A program made the translations under genes and the position numbers. From positions 62,001-126,000 of the forward strand of contig NZ_JBHLWA010000013.1 of NCBI RefSeq assembly GCF_042433085.1: a stretch of DNA of 64,000 nucleotides. Reading direction: 5' to 3'. The notes under the pieces were generated by a model. It saw only the letters and a list, made by a program, of their open reading frames with translations, was not told the origin of the DNA and made no database searches. Shown here in pieces: positions 35,897-45,457 of this stretch. The DNA comes from Gallibacterium melopsittaci (lineage in GTDB: Bacteria; Pseudomonadota; Gammaproteobacteria; Enterobacterales; Pasteurellaceae). Within the stretch, counting starts at the first letter, position 1. The number at the start of each line of letters is the position of its first letter.

Positions 35897-36295
35897 ATGA
35901 CAATCTCACTACCATTGCACACTTATGCTTTAGCAATATTAAGAATTGTGGCTGGTTATACATTTTTACTACACGGTAGTGCCAAATTATTTGCCTTACC
36001 ACACGTTGCTAGTTTCGATGGTCTATCGGTTTTCTCTCTTTTAGGAATTGGTGGCATTCTTGAGTTATGCGGTGGTATTTTATTGGTACTTGGTTTATTT
36101 TCTCGAGTAGTTGCTTTTATCCTATCAGGTGAAATGGCAGTTGCTTACTTTATGTTCCATGCTTCAACTTCAACATTTTTATTACCACTATTGAATGGTG
36201 GTGAAGCAGCTGTATTATTCTGCTTTATCTTCCTTTATATTGCAGCAGCTGGCAGTGGTGCTTGGGCAGTAGATAATCTTAGAAAACAGGCATAA
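35897..36295 (+). CDS. DoxX family membrane protein
   Basis: 132 residues with four hydrophobic segments. ALAILRIVAGYTFLLHGSAKLF at the N-terminus and GGILELCGGILLVLGLFSRVVA are DoxX-family signatures. The family includes quinone-linked or redox-stress membrane proteins, often beside azoreductase- or pirin-like genes. AAAGGATAA ribosome site; azoR follows 43 nt later, probably co-transcribed. Confidence 0.88.
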   Translation: MTISLPLHTYALAILRIVAGYTFLLHGSAKLFALPHVASFDGLSVFSLLGIGGILELCGGILLVLGLFSRVVAFILSGEMAVAYFMFHASTSTFLLPLLNGGEAAVLFCFIFLYIAAAGSGAWAVDNLRKQA

Positions 36296-36338
36296 TGAAA
36301 TCAAATAATCATCTCACATTAAATTTGAGGAGTTTTTT

Positions 36339-36929
36339 ATGAGTAATGTTTTAGTTTTACGTACTTCTGTAAATGGACAAAATAGCTTTTCTAATCAACT
36401 TATTGATCAGTTTATCGCAAAAACAAAAGCAAAATGGCCTGAAGTTCAAATTGTTGATCGTGATTTAGATGCTAATCCAGTACCGCTGCTAAATAGCGAA
36501 ACTGTGGCTGCTATTCGTGCTGGTGTTACCGATACTGAAGCACAACGCAATGCAATCGCACTATCAGAACAATTAATCGCTGAATTAAAAAATGCAGATT
36601 ATATTGTATTAGGGTTACCACGTTATAACTTTACTACCCCTGCTACATTCAGAACTTATATTGATTATATTGCTCGTCCACGCATTACATTCCAATATGA
36701 CGAAAACGGTCCAAAAGGATTATTACCAAATGTTCCAGTATTTGCTTTCGTTACGAGTGGTGGTGAGTATGCTGGTACTGAATTTGATACATTAAGCCCT
36801 TGGGTAAAACAAACTCTTGGTTTTGTTGGCTTATCAAACGTTGAATTTATTCATGTGGAAGGTTTAGCTTATAAAGCTGAAGAAGCCGTAGCAGCCGCTT
36901 CTGCTCGAATTGATGAAATTTTAAAATAA
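36339..36929 (+). CDS. azoR: FMN-dependent NADH-azoreductase/quinone reductase
   Basis: 196-residue flavodoxin-like protein. The N-terminus VLVLRTSVNGQNSFSNQLIDQ gives the FMN phosphate loop. GLPRYNFTTPATFRTYIDYIARP is the flavin-binding signature of AzoR (usually PMYNFxxPxxLKxxxD), and VTSGGEY is the second contact. AzoR reduces azo dyes in assays but is thought to act mainly on quinones. Strong GAGGAG ribosome site. Partner of the upstream DoxX gene. Confidence 0.9.
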   Translation: MSNVLVLRTSVNGQNSFSNQLIDQFIAKTKAKWPEVQIVDRDLDANPVPLLNSETVAAIRAGVTDTEAQRNAIALSEQLIAELKNADYIVLGLPRYNFTTPATFRTYIDYIARPRITFQYDENGPKGLLPNVPVFAFVTSGGEYAGTEFDTLSPWVKQTLGFVGLSNVEFIHVEGLAYKAEEAVAAASARIDEILK

Positions 36930-36972
36930 AATAATCTTCAAATACCTCGAAAAAATTTAGGTTACTCATTTC

Positions 36973-37003
36973 ATCCCTCATATTAACAGTATGAGGGATT
37001 TAC
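36973..37003. terminator. bidirectional terminator between azoR and a LysR gene
   Basis: ATCCCTCATA and TATGAGGGAT form a 10-bp stem around TTAACAG, followed by TTTACTTTATTT on the plus strand. Confidence 0.75.
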
Positions 37004-37004
37004 T

Positions 37005-37907
37005 TTATTTAAAGCGCCTGCCAACAATATCCACAAGTAAATCAAAAATAACTTTTACTCGAGTTGGTGTCACAGCTCGTTGTGGACGATAAACATAAAC
37101 TGGCCAATGATATTTTGGAATCTCGGCGAATAGTTCGACTAAATCTCCTGTTGCCAAATAAGGATCAACTAACCAATCTAATTGATGAGCAACCACTCGA
37201 CCAGCTAATGCAGCTTGTAACGTAATATTCCCTTCGCTACCAATAAACTGCGGACGATTTGGTGTAAATTGTATTTGCTCATTAAGATACCAACTCCATA
37301 CTCTTCCCGTATTACCATCAAAAATAGCAGATAACGGAAAATTTCTTTGTAAATCTAATACATCTGTTGGTATTCCATATTTTGTTAATAAACTAGGAGC
37401 AGCTACAATTTTCTCTGTGACTTCGCCTACTTTACGCGTAATCATACGTCCGTCAGAAAAATTACCAATCCGAATCCCCAAATCAATTTGTGCTTGAATG
37501 GCATTCATACGAATTTCACTTTTATGCCAATCCAGCATTAAATCTGGGTAAGGTGCGATTGCTGCTAACAGTTCTTGTAAAATATGTTCTTGATCAGGTA
37601 ATTCTGGTAAAGTAATCCGCACTAACCCAGACATATCTTGATTATGCCTACGCCGAGTAGGTGCAAATAAACGTTCTGTTTCATCTAATAATTGCTTAGC
37701 TTGCGGTAAAAATTGCTGCCCAAATTCTGTCAACTTAATTTGACGAGTATTACGTTGGAATAGAGGTTCAGCTAAATGATCCTCTAGTTCAGCAATAATG
37801 CGAGTGACAACAGGCGGAGAAATTGCTAACCGATTTGCTGTTTCTTTAAATTGCAACGTTTCTGCTGCAACACAAAAAACTTTCAATGCTTCTAATTTAT
37901 TTAACAT
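37005..37907 (-). CDS. LysR-family transcriptional regulator
   Basis: 300 residues. N-terminal helix-turn-helix with FKETANRLAISPPVVTRIIAELE (about 20-42), followed by a substrate-binding domain. Not a close copy of the first LysR protein in the window. It is divergent from the zinc alcohol dehydrogenase across 117 bp of AT-rich DNA and is its likely regulator. Effector unknown. Confidence 0.9.
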   Translation of the reverse strand: MLNKLEALKVFCVAAETLQFKETANRLAISPPVVTRIIAELEDHLAEPLFQRNTRQIKLTEFGQQFLPQAKQLLDETERLFAPTRRRHNQDMSGLVRITLPELPDQEHILQELLAAIAPYPDLMLDWHKSEIRMNAIQAQIDLGIRIGNFSDGRMITRKVGEVTEKIVAAPSLLTKYGIPTDVLDLQRNFPLSAIFDGNTGRVWSWYLNEQIQFTPNRPQFIGSEGNITLQAALAGRVVAHQLDWLVDPYLATGDLVELFAEIPKYHWPVYVYRPQRAVTPTRVKVIFDLLVDIVGRRFK

Positions 37908-38024
37908 AGTTTCTATTTTAGGAATTATGAAATTCTAATTAATAAATTTAATAGAAATAATAATTATCGTACCATATTTACATCTAATTCATTTCATCAT
38001 TTATATATGTTTTAGGAGAAAACT

Positions 38025-39065
38025 ATGACAAAAGCATATGGTGCTTATGCAGCAGATAAGCCTTTAGAACCGTTAACAATTACTCGTCGTGCCACTGGAC
38101 ATCATGATGTAAAAATTGAGATCGCTTATTGTGGTGTATGTCATTCTGATTTACATACAGTTCGTTCTGAATGGGCAGGAACCTTATATCCTTGTGTACC
38201 TGGACATGAAATTGTTGGTCGAGTAACTGAAGTTGGTCATCATGTTTCTAAATTCAAAGTGGGCGATCTTGTTGGTGTTGGTTGTATGGTCGATAGTTGT
38301 CGTGAATGTGATGACTGTAAAGAAGGATTAGAAAACTATTGTGAACATATGGTTGGCACTTATAATGGTCCAACACAAGATGCACCAGGACATACTTTAG
38401 GTGGATACTCACAACAAATTGTTGTTGATGAAAACTATGTATTAAAAATTAAACATAGTGCAGATCAATTAGCCGCTGTGGCACCATTACTTTGTGCTGG
38501 AATTACAACCTATTCACCACTTCGTCATTGGAATGTTGGTCCTGGCAAAAAAGTTGGTGTCGTTGGTATCGGTGGTTTAGGACATATGGGGATTAAGCTT
38601 GCTCATGCAATGGGTGCTTATGTTGTTGCATTCACTACTTCTGAATCGAAAAAAGCAGAAGCACATAAATTAGGTGCAGATGAAGTTGTGGTTTCCAAAG
38701 ATCCTGAACAAATGGCAAAACATACTAAAAGTTTTGATTTCATTTTAAATACTGTCGCTGCATCACATAATCTAGATATTTTTACTGCATTATTAAAACG
38801 TGATGGCACAATGACATTAGTTGGTGTACCTGCGGATCCACATCAATCACCAAATGTTTCTATTTTAATTGGTAAACGAGCAGCTATTGCAGGCTCTATG
38901 ATTGGTGGTATTGCTGAAACACAAGAAATGCTCGATTTCTGTGCTGAACATAATATCGTAGCCGATATTGAATTGATTAAAGCAGAACAAATTAATGAAG
39001 CATATGAACGTATGTTAAAAGGAGATGTAAAATATCGTTTTGTAATCGATAGTAGTACATTATAA
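38025..39065 (+). CDS. zinc-dependent alcohol dehydrogenase (YahK/cinnamyl ADH-like)
   Basis: 346 residues. Catalytic-zinc ligands Cys36 (YCGVCHSDLH) and PGHE, followed by the structural-zinc cysteines in CRECDDCKEGLENYC. The NAD(P) loop is GIGGLGHMGIKLA. Sequence order and length fit the cinnamyl-alcohol/YahK branch, which reduces a broad range of aldehydes with NADPH. AGGAGAAA ribosome site. The divergent LysR gene is its probable regulator. Physiological substrate unknown. Confidence 0.92.
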   Translation: MTKAYGAYAADKPLEPLTITRRATGHHDVKIEIAYCGVCHSDLHTVRSEWAGTLYPCVPGHEIVGRVTEVGHHVSKFKVGDLVGVGCMVDSCRECDDCKEGLENYCEHMVGTYNGPTQDAPGHTLGGYSQQIVVDENYVLKIKHSADQLAAVAPLLCAGITTYSPLRHWNVGPGKKVGVVGIGGLGHMGIKLAHAMGAYVVAFTTSESKKAEAHKLGADEVVVSKDPEQMAKHTKSFDFILNTVAASHNLDIFTALLKRDGTMTLVGVPADPHQSPNVSILIGKRAAIAGSMIGGIAETQEMLDFCAEHNIVADIELIKAEQINEAYERMLKGDVKYRFVIDSSTL

Positions 39066-39100
39066 CCATAAAAAGTGCTCTCTCACGCACTTATAAATAT

Positions 39101-39131
39101 AAAAGGACTGGCTTATTCCAGTCCTTCTATT
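39101..39131. terminator. bidirectional terminator between the ADH gene and asnB
   Basis: AAGGACTGG and CCAGTCCTT form a 9-bp stem around CTTATT, with CTATTTG on one side and an A-rich stretch on the other. Confidence 0.8.
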
Positions 39132-39138
39132 TGATGAA

Positions 39139-40722
39139 TTATTTACCACTATCCCCATAGTTGCCTAAAACACGTGCACTTGGATCGTTGACATTACAGC
39201 CTTCCCATTCCTTATTTGGCATCCAGAAATCTTTAATCCAATGACTTTGTCCTGGGTAAAACTTCTCAAAAATATCACGATAGAGTAAAGATTCTTTAGT
39301 AAATGGCGTACCATACGGATATTTTTCTGCTGCTTTTGCTAAATCTTCGTCACTATATTTGCTTTCTGCATAGGCTTTTAAATGATCAACCATTGAATGC
39401 CCAACGGCATCACTAAATGCGGCTTTTTCACGATAAAGAATACTATCTGGTAAATAGTCTGTCCCCTCAAAAGCACGGCGTAATAAATACTTACCTTTGT
39501 TGTAAACATTCATTTTCTTTTCAGGATTGATACTCATTGCATAATCAACAAAATCAATATCACCAAAAGGTACACGAGCTTCTAACGAATTAGCAGCTAA
39601 ACAACGGTCAGCACGTAATACATCATACATATAGAGTTCACGGATACGTTTTTGTGCTTCTTTTTGGAATTCTGCTGCATTTGGCGCAAAATCGGTATAT
39701 TTATAACCAAAAATTTCATCACTCACTTCACCCGTAAGCAGTACTTTTAGATCTGTCTGTTCGTGAATATATTTACAAACTAAGTACATACCAATACTGG
39801 CTCGAATAGTTGTAATATCCCATGTTTCTAAATGCCAAATAACTTTTTCTAATGCAGCAAGAACTTCATCTTTCGTCATAATCACTTCAGTATGTTCTGA
39901 ACCAAGATAATCCGCCACCTCTTTCGCATATTTCAAATCGATTGGATCGGTATCCATACCAATTGCAAAAGTTTTAATTGGTTTATCTAAATGTTTTTGT
40001 GCAATTGCACAGACTAATGAAGAATCTAAGCCACCACTTAATAAAAAGCCTAATGGTGCATCAGAATGTAAACGTTTAATAACGGCTCTTTCTAATTTGG
40101 TACGTAATGTACTAGTAATGGTATCTAAATCTTGATCTACTACAACTTTAGGATCAGCAATATCGTTATAACAAATAAATTCACCATTGAGATAATAATG
40201 TCCTGGAGGGAAAGGATGAATATCTTGGCACCAATCTATTAAACCTTTTGCTTCAGAGGCAAAAGCAATCTCACCTGTTTCTTTATCATAACCATAAAAC
40301 ATTGGACGGATACCTATCGGATCACGACCAGCAATTAATGTCCCAGTATTACTATCCTTTAAAACTAACGCAAATTCGGCATCCAACATTTTCATCATTA
40401 CATCAACGCCTACACGTTGATATAACGGGATTAATACTTCGCAGTCACTGCCTGAATGGAAGGTATAACTTGAGGATAAAAGTTGTTTTAATTCTGTGTA
40501 ATTGTACACTTCACCATTACAGATAAGCGAAATTCCCTCATATTGGAACGGCTGATTACCTTGTGAACTCAAATCCATAATCGATAAACGATGGAAGCCC
40601 CAAGTTGCTCCCTCTGCATAAATAACAGCTTGATGATCTGGTCCACGATGAAAAATATGATCGAAACTACGTTTAAATGCTTCTGATGGCTGAGCCGAAG
40701 CTGAAAATACAAATCCACACAT
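39139..40722 (-). CDS. asnB: asparagine synthase B (glutamine-hydrolysing)
   Basis: 527 residues. Cys2 after Met1 is the glutaminase nucleophile (MCGFVFSA). The class II amidotransferase domain continues with HRGPDHQ and ICNGEVYNY. The C-terminal synthetase domain has the PP-loop SGGLDSS at 229-235. It converts aspartate, ATP and glutamine to asparagine. Slightly shorter than E. coli AsnB (554), with no key residue lost. Single-gene unit divergent from a small zinc-ribbon gene. Confidence 0.95.
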   Translation of the reverse strand: MCGFVFSASAQPSEAFKRSFDHIFHRGPDHQAVIYAEGATWGFHRLSIMDLSSQGNQPFQYEGISLICNGEVYNYTELKQLLSSSYTFHSGSDCEVLIPLYQRVGVDVMMKMLDAEFALVLKDSNTGTLIAGRDPIGIRPMFYGYDKETGEIAFASEAKGLIDWCQDIHPFPPGHYYLNGEFICYNDIADPKVVVDQDLDTITSTLRTKLERAVIKRLHSDAPLGFLLSGGLDSSLVCAIAQKHLDKPIKTFAIGMDTDPIDLKYAKEVADYLGSEHTEVIMTKDEVLAALEKVIWHLETWDITTIRASIGMYLVCKYIHEQTDLKVLLTGEVSDEIFGYKYTDFAPNAAEFQKEAQKRIRELYMYDVLRADRCLAANSLEARVPFGDIDFVDYAMSINPEKKMNVYNKGKYLLRRAFEGTDYLPDSILYREKAAFSDAVGHSMVDHLKAYAESKYSDEDLAKAAEKYPYGTPFTKESLLYRDIFEKFYPGQSHWIKDFWMPNKEWEGCNVNDPSARVLGNYGDSGK

Positions 40723-40980
40723 ACAAAAAACCTCTTTTGATATAAATTGAATTATTTCTAGCTAGTATAGATAAAAAATAATTTTTATCTACCATTTTTA
40801 GCAAAAAAACAATAAATTTTTTATAATTAAAAACATTTGTATAGATTTTATTTAAAATAATAGGTGTTTTTTTGAATTTTATGAAGTTTATTCCTAAAAA
40901 ATAGATCATTATTGATTGGTGATTACATTGGTTTTCGTTATAGTAACGTCCACAACTTCTCATTCAACAAAGGAAAAACT

Positions 40981-41208
40981 ATGCTTTCTTGCCCACATTG
41001 TGAGAAAAAAGTCAATGAAGAATTAACTCACTGCCCTTTTTGCCAAACAGCGTTACATGACGAAGCGGCAAAACAAGTTTATCAACAACGCTTAGCCCAA
41101 GATATTGATCACCGAAAAGCAATGAATAAACAAAATGCAAAAGTACAAATTACTTGGTTTATTATCTTTACTATTGTCATTGCAGGTTTGTTATGGTGGA
41201 AAAATTAA
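40981..41208 (+). CDS. small zinc-ribbon, single-pass membrane protein
   Basis: 75 residues from the ATG at 40981, preceded by AAAGGAAA; an upstream in-frame start at 40912 has no ribosome site. Two CxxC knuckles (CPHC at 4-7 and CPFC at 18-21) form a zinc ribbon, followed by a charged helix and a C-terminal hydrophobic segment (about 53-71, ITWFIIFTIVIAGLLWW). Probably tail-anchored with the ribbon in the cytoplasm. I do not recognise a function. Confidence 0.8.
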   Translation: MLSCPHCEKKVNEELTHCPFCQTALHDEAAKQVYQQRLAQDIDHRKAMNKQNAKVQITWFIIFTIVIAGLLWWKN

Positions 41209-41231
41209 CTATTTCGCATACTACTAACATA

Positions 41232-41258
41232 AAAAACGGACACTTAGGTCCGTTTTTC
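41232..41258. terminator. bidirectional terminator between the zinc-ribbon gene and accC
   Basis: AAAAACGGAC and GTCCGTTTTT form a 10-bp stem around ACTTAG, with A/T runs on both ends. Confidence 0.9.
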
Positions 41259-41309
41259 AATCATTTATGTGGTAGACAAATAAAAATTGATACGTTACCA
41301 ATTTTTTAT

Positions 41310-42656
41310 TTACTCATTTAATCCTAGTTTTTTCTCTAGGTAATGGATATTTGTTCCACCTTTTTGGAAGTTTTTATCAGATAGGATCATTTCATGTAAT
41401 GGAATATTAGTTTTGATCCCTTCAATAATGGTTTCATTCAATGCCGTTTGCATGCGACGAATGGCCACCTGACGATCTTCACCATAACTGATCAATTTAC
41501 CAATCATTGAATCATAATTAGGTGGAACAGTATAACCACCGTAAATATGTGAATCCCAACGAATACCAAAACCACCTGGTGAATGAAGATGCTCGATTTT
41601 ACCTGGCGATGGTAAGAAAGTAGATGGATCTTCTGCATTAATACGACATTCAATCGCATGACCACGCACTTTAATATCTTCCTGTTTGAATGACAGTGGT
41701 AATCCTGCTGCAATGCGTAATTGTTCTTTCACTAAATCTACGCCAGTAATCATTTCTGTAACTGGGTGTTCTACTTGAATACGTGTATTCATTTCAATGA
41801 AATAGAATTCGCCATTTTCATAGAGAAATTCAAATGTACCCGCACCACGATAACCAATTTCTTTACAAGCATTTGCACAACGCTCACCAATATGACGACG
41901 CATTTCTTCAGTAATACCTGGTGCTGGTGCTTCTTCTACAACTTTTTGATGACGACGTTGCATTGAACAATCACGCTCTGCGAGATAAATCGCATTACCA
42001 TGTGTATCCGCTAAGACTTGAATTTCAATATGGCGAGGATTTTCTAAATATTTCTCCATATACACCATATCATTATTGAACGCCGCTTTTGCTTCCGCCT
42101 TGGTCATCGCAATCGCTTCTTCTAACGCACTTTCTTGACGAACCACACGCATACCACGACCGCCGCCGCCGCCAGAAGCTTTGATAATAATTGGATAACC
42201 AATACGTTTTGCAATCTCTTTATTCTTATTAATATCACGACCTAATGGTCCATCTGATCCTGGTACGCAAGGAACGCCTGCTTTTTTCATTGCCTCAATC
42301 GCAGAGACCTTATCCCCCATTAAGCGAATAACATCAGCTGTTGGACCAATAAAAATAAAACCCGAACGTTCTACTTGCTCAGCAAAATCTGCATTCTCAG
42401 ATAAAAAACCATAGCCAGGGTGAATGGCATCTGCACCAGTTACCTCAGCAGCGGCAATAATTGCTGGAATATTTAAATAGCTCTTTGCTGAAGGTGCAGG
42501 TCCAATACATACCGTTTCATCTGCAAGTAGCACATGTTTCAACATACGATCTGCTGTGGAATGAACAGCTACCGTTGCGATATTTAATTCTTTACAGGCC
42601 CGTAAAATACGCAATGCTATCTCACCACGGTTGGCAATAACCACTTTCTCTAACAT
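41310..42656 (-). CDS. accC: biotin carboxylase subunit of acetyl-CoA carboxylase
   Basis: 448 residues. It carboxylates the biotin on AccB using ATP and bicarbonate. Seen: VVIANRGEIALRILRACKE at the start, IHPGYGFLSEN, the ATP-grasp glycine loop KASGGGGGRGMRVV, and the catalytic region EMNTRIQVEHPVTE. Standard length. Last gene of the operon aroQ-accB-accC, 69 nt after accB. Confidence 0.98.
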   Translation of the reverse strand: MLEKVVIANRGEIALRILRACKELNIATVAVHSTADRMLKHVLLADETVCIGPAPSAKSYLNIPAIIAAAEVTGADAIHPGYGFLSENADFAEQVERSGFIFIGPTADVIRLMGDKVSAIEAMKKAGVPCVPGSDGPLGRDINKNKEIAKRIGYPIIIKASGGGGGRGMRVVRQESALEEAIAMTKAEAKAAFNNDMVYMEKYLENPRHIEIQVLADTHGNAIYLAERDCSMQRRHQKVVEEAPAPGITEEMRRHIGERCANACKEIGYRGAGTFEFLYENGEFYFIEMNTRIQVEHPVTEMITGVDLVKEQLRIAAGLPLSFKQEDIKVRGHAIECRINAEDPSTFLPSPGKIEHLHSPGGFGIRWDSHIYGGYTVPPNYDSMIGKLISYGEDRQVAIRRMQTALNETIIEGIKTNIPLHEMILSDKNFQKGGTNIHYLEKKLGLNE

Positions 42657-42725
42657 AACTTATATCCATGAGTTAAAATTTAACGACACAATTAGGGAAA
42701 TCGTTGTATCGCATATTGACGGAGT

Positions 42726-43187
42726 TTATTCAATAACAATTAATTGTTCGTCAAACTCTACTGCATCACCATCATTGACTAAAATCGCTTTAACAACACC
42801 TGCTTTATCAGATTCAATACGATTCATCATTTTCATTGCTTCAACAATGCAAAGGGTATCCCCAACTTTAACGGTTTTACCAACTTCAACAAACGGAGCA
42901 GCATCTGGACTTGGGCTACGGTAGAATGTACCCACCATTGGAGAACGAATAATATGACCAGAAACAGCTTCCTTAGCTTCTGGTTGCACAGATTTTGCTG
43001 TTGAATCAGCGACCGCAGGAGCTACTGGCTGAGGAACTACAATCGATTGAGGCATTACTGGTGCTGGTGCGGCAACAACATTACCACGACTAATACGTAC
43101 TGATTCTTCACCTTCGGAAATTTCAATTTCCATGATGCCTGATTCTTCAACCAATTCGATAAGTTTTTTAATTTTACGAATATCCAT
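42726..43187 (-). CDS. accB: biotin carboxyl carrier protein of acetyl-CoA carboxylase
   Basis: 153 residues. An N-terminal helical segment (MDIRKIKKLIELVEESG) is followed by a Pro/Ala/Val-rich flexible linker (about 35-75). The biotinyl domain has the target Lys in EAMKMMNRI and the protruding thumb region of type-1 carriers. It carries CO2 between AccC and the carboxyltransferase. Directly upstream of accC. Confidence 0.98.
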   Translation of the reverse strand: MDIRKIKKLIELVEESGIMEIEISEGEESVRISRGNVVAAPAPVMPQSIVVPQPVAPAVADSTAKSVQPEAKEAVSGHIIRSPMVGTFYRSPSPDAAPFVEVGKTVKVGDTLCIVEAMKMMNRIESDKAGVVKAILVNDGDAVEFDEQLIVIE

Positions 43188-43246
43188 AGTTTGATCCGTT
43201 ATAAGTTAATGTTTAATCGACAAACCACTAAATACTGTGGCAATGA

Positions 43247-43699
43247 TTAATTTGCTTGTTGCTGTTGCAAATGTGCAACTGCAAACTGTAACGCATATTG
43301 ATATCCCGCCGCACCTAAACCACAAATCACACCAACAGCAACATCACTTAGGTATGAATGATGACGGAAAGGTTCTCGACGATGAATATTGGAAAGATGA
43401 ATTTCCACAAAAGGAATTTCAACTGATAATAGAGCATCTCGCAGTGCTACACTCGTATGCGTAAACGCTGCTGGATTAATCAAAATAAAATCCACGATAC
43501 CTAAACTTTCATGGATTTTATTAATAAGTTTCTCTTCACTGTTAGATTGAAAACACGTCAGTTCCACATCGTATTGTGCTGCAGCTTGTTGTAGATTACT
43601 CTCAATATCTTGTAATGTCTGTTTACCATAATGTTTAGGTTCTCTTTTCCCTAACATATTTAAATTTGGCCCATTTAACAGCAAAATACGAAATGACAT
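43247..43699 (-). CDS. aroQ: type II 3-dehydroquinate dehydratase
   Basis: 150 residues from the ATG at 43699, chosen over another ATG five codons upstream because GAGGG lies just before it and the length fits the family (about 149). Seen: ILLLNGPNLNMLGKREP (catalytic Tyr follows in PKHYG), SNSEEKLINKIHE, INPAAFTHTSVALRDAL, and EIHLSNIHRREPFRHHS with the catalytic His. Third step of the shikimate pathway. First gene of the operon with accBC, the common order in gammaproteobacteria. Confidence 0.97.
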   Translation of the reverse strand: MSFRILLLNGPNLNMLGKREPKHYGKQTLQDIESNLQQAAAQYDVELTCFQSNSEEKLINKIHESLGIVDFILINPAAFTHTSVALRDALLSVEIPFVEIHLSNIHRREPFRHHSYLSDVAVGVICGLGAAGYQYALQFAVAHLQQQQAN

Positions 43700-43920
43700 A
43701 GTTTCCCTCTTCATTTTCTAAATGAAAGCCAACATTATAATGTTTTTCTCGAAAATCGCAGCATTTATCTGCTCGTACCACTCAATTTATTCTAAATTTC
43801 CTTAAAATTGTTCGTTTTCTTCCCATTAGCAATAAAATAATTTCACAGAAAAAAGAGATTTCCTTTAACACCTGTCTATAAAGAAGGGGTAAGATAGATA
43901 TCTCAACAAGGAGTATTATT

Positions 43921-44907
43921 ATGAAAATTGCTGTTTATAGTACGAAAAGTTACGATCGAAAATATCTTGAACTCGTTAATGTGAAGTATGGCTTTGAGCT
44001 AGAATTTTTTGATTTTATGCTCAGTAAGCGTACGGCTAAAATGGCAGAAGGTTGCCAAGCCGTCTGTATTTTTGTCAATGACAATGCCGATCGAGAAGTC
44101 CTTACACAGCTTGCACAATTAGGAATCCATATTGTCGCTTTACGTTGTGCAGGTTTTAATAATGTTGATTTAATTGCTGCCAAAGAACTAGGAATTAAAG
44201 TTGTTCGAGTCCCAGCTTACTCTCCTGAAGCAGTAGCTGAACATACTGTTGGTCTTATGCTTACATTAAATCGCCGTATTCACCGTGCTTATCAACGTAC
44301 TCGTGAAGCAAACTTTTCATTAGAAGGTTTAATTGGTTTTAATATGCACGGACGTACTGTTGGCGTCATTGGTACAGGTAAAATTGGTATTGCGGTAATG
44401 CGAATTCTTAAAGGCTTTGGTATGAATATTCTTTGTTATGACCCTTTTAAAAATCCAATTGCAGAAGAATTAGGTGCTACTTATGTTTCATTAGACGAAT
44501 TGTATGCACATTCACATGTGATCACATTACATTGTCCTGCAACAACCGATAATTATCATTTACTTAATGCCGAAGCCTTCGACAAAATGAAAGATGGCGT
44601 GATGATTATTAATACCAGTCGTGGAACATTAATTGATACTAAAGCTGCTATTGAAGCATTAAAATCCCGCAAAATTGGTGCCTTAGGTATGGATGTTTAT
44701 GAAAATGAACGTGATTTATTCTTTGAAGATAAATCCAATGAAGTCATTTTAGATGATGTCTTCCGCCGCTTATCCTCTTGTCATAATGTCTTGTTGACAG
44801 GACATCAAGCATTTTTAACCGAAGAGGCTTTAACCAGTATTTCGGAAGTAACTCTAAATAATATTGCTCAACTTATACAACATAAACCTTGTGCAAATTT
44901 ACTTTGA
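43921..44907 (+). CDS. ldhA: D-lactate dehydrogenase, fermentative (NAD-dependent)
   Basis: 328 residues with close resemblance to E. coli LdhA: MKIAVYSTKSYDRKYLE start, FVNDNADREVL, ALRCAGFNNVDL (catalytic Arg region), GVIGTGKIGIAVMRILKGFG (NAD-binding loop), and NTSRGTLIDTKAAIEALK with GHQAFLTEEAL bearing the catalytic His. Reduces pyruvate to D-lactate in anaerobic growth. Ribosome site AAGGAG. Single-gene unit. Confidence 0.95.
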   Translation: MKIAVYSTKSYDRKYLELVNVKYGFELEFFDFMLSKRTAKMAEGCQAVCIFVNDNADREVLTQLAQLGIHIVALRCAGFNNVDLIAAKELGIKVVRVPAYSPEAVAEHTVGLMLTLNRRIHRAYQRTREANFSLEGLIGFNMHGRTVGVIGTGKIGIAVMRILKGFGMNILCYDPFKNPIAEELGATYVSLDELYAHSHVITLHCPATTDNYHLLNAEAFDKMKDGVMIINTSRGTLIDTKAAIEALKSRKIGALGMDVYENERDLFFEDKSNEVILDDVFRRLSSCHNVLLTGHQAFLTEEALTSISEVTLNNIAQLIQHKPCANLL

Positions 44908-45073
44908 TAGGAATAAATAGTTAATAACAAGAATTTAACAACTATGTATCAATAGCTCCTATCACTGGAATTCATATTTTTTTAGAGAATAGTGTTATAA
45001 TGCCACCCACGTTTTTAACATTGATTAAAAAATAGATCATTATTTATTATTTTTTTAACAAAAGGATTAAATT

Positions 45074-45400
45074 ATGAGTGATAAAATTGTTTACTCTAGT
45101 GATGCAAATTTTGCTGCTGATGTTCTCCAATCAGATGTACCAGTATTATTAGACCTTTGGGCACCTTGGTGTGGTCCTTGTAAAATGATTGCGCCAATCT
45201 TAGATGAACTTGCTGAAGAGTTTGCTGGCAGAGTAAAAATCGTCAAAATCAATATTGATGAAAACCAAAATACCCCTAGAGATTTAGGTGTGCGTAGTAT
45301 TCCAACTTTAATCGTCTTTAAAGATGGTCAACCTGTAGCAACCCAAGTAGGGGCATTACCAAAACAAAGACTTGCAGATTTTTTAAATAATTCTATTTAA
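45074..45400 (+). CDS. trxA: thioredoxin
   Basis: 108 residues. Active-site WCGPC with Cys33 and Cys36, the buried Asp in VLLDLWAPW, and the cis-Pro in RSIPTLIVFKDG. Cytoplasmic dithiol reductant. TATAAT at 44996-45001 with a poor -35 may serve as promoter; AAAGGA ribosome site. Followed by a strong terminator. Confidence 0.97.
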   Translation: MSDKIVYSSDANFAADVLQSDVPVLLDLWAPWCGPCKMIAPILDELAEEFAGRVKIVKINIDENQNTPRDLGVRSIPTLIVFKDGQPVATQVGALPKQRLADFLNNSI

Positions 45401-45419
45401 TTCTTAATTTAAATGTTAG

Positions 45420-45453
45420 AAAGCCTTAATCAGTACAATTAAGGCTTTTTATT
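45420..45453. terminator. bidirectional terminator between trxA and smpB
   Basis: AAAGCCTTAAT and ATTAAGGCTTT form an 11-bp stem around CAGTACA, followed by TTTATTTTT. Confidence 0.88.
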
Positions 45454-45457
45454 TTTA

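Noticed and set aside
42150..42180. CCG/CCGCCG-type repeat in accC as a contingency locus
   Set aside because: It encodes the conserved glycine loop of the ATP-grasp domain (GGGGGRGM) and is expected.
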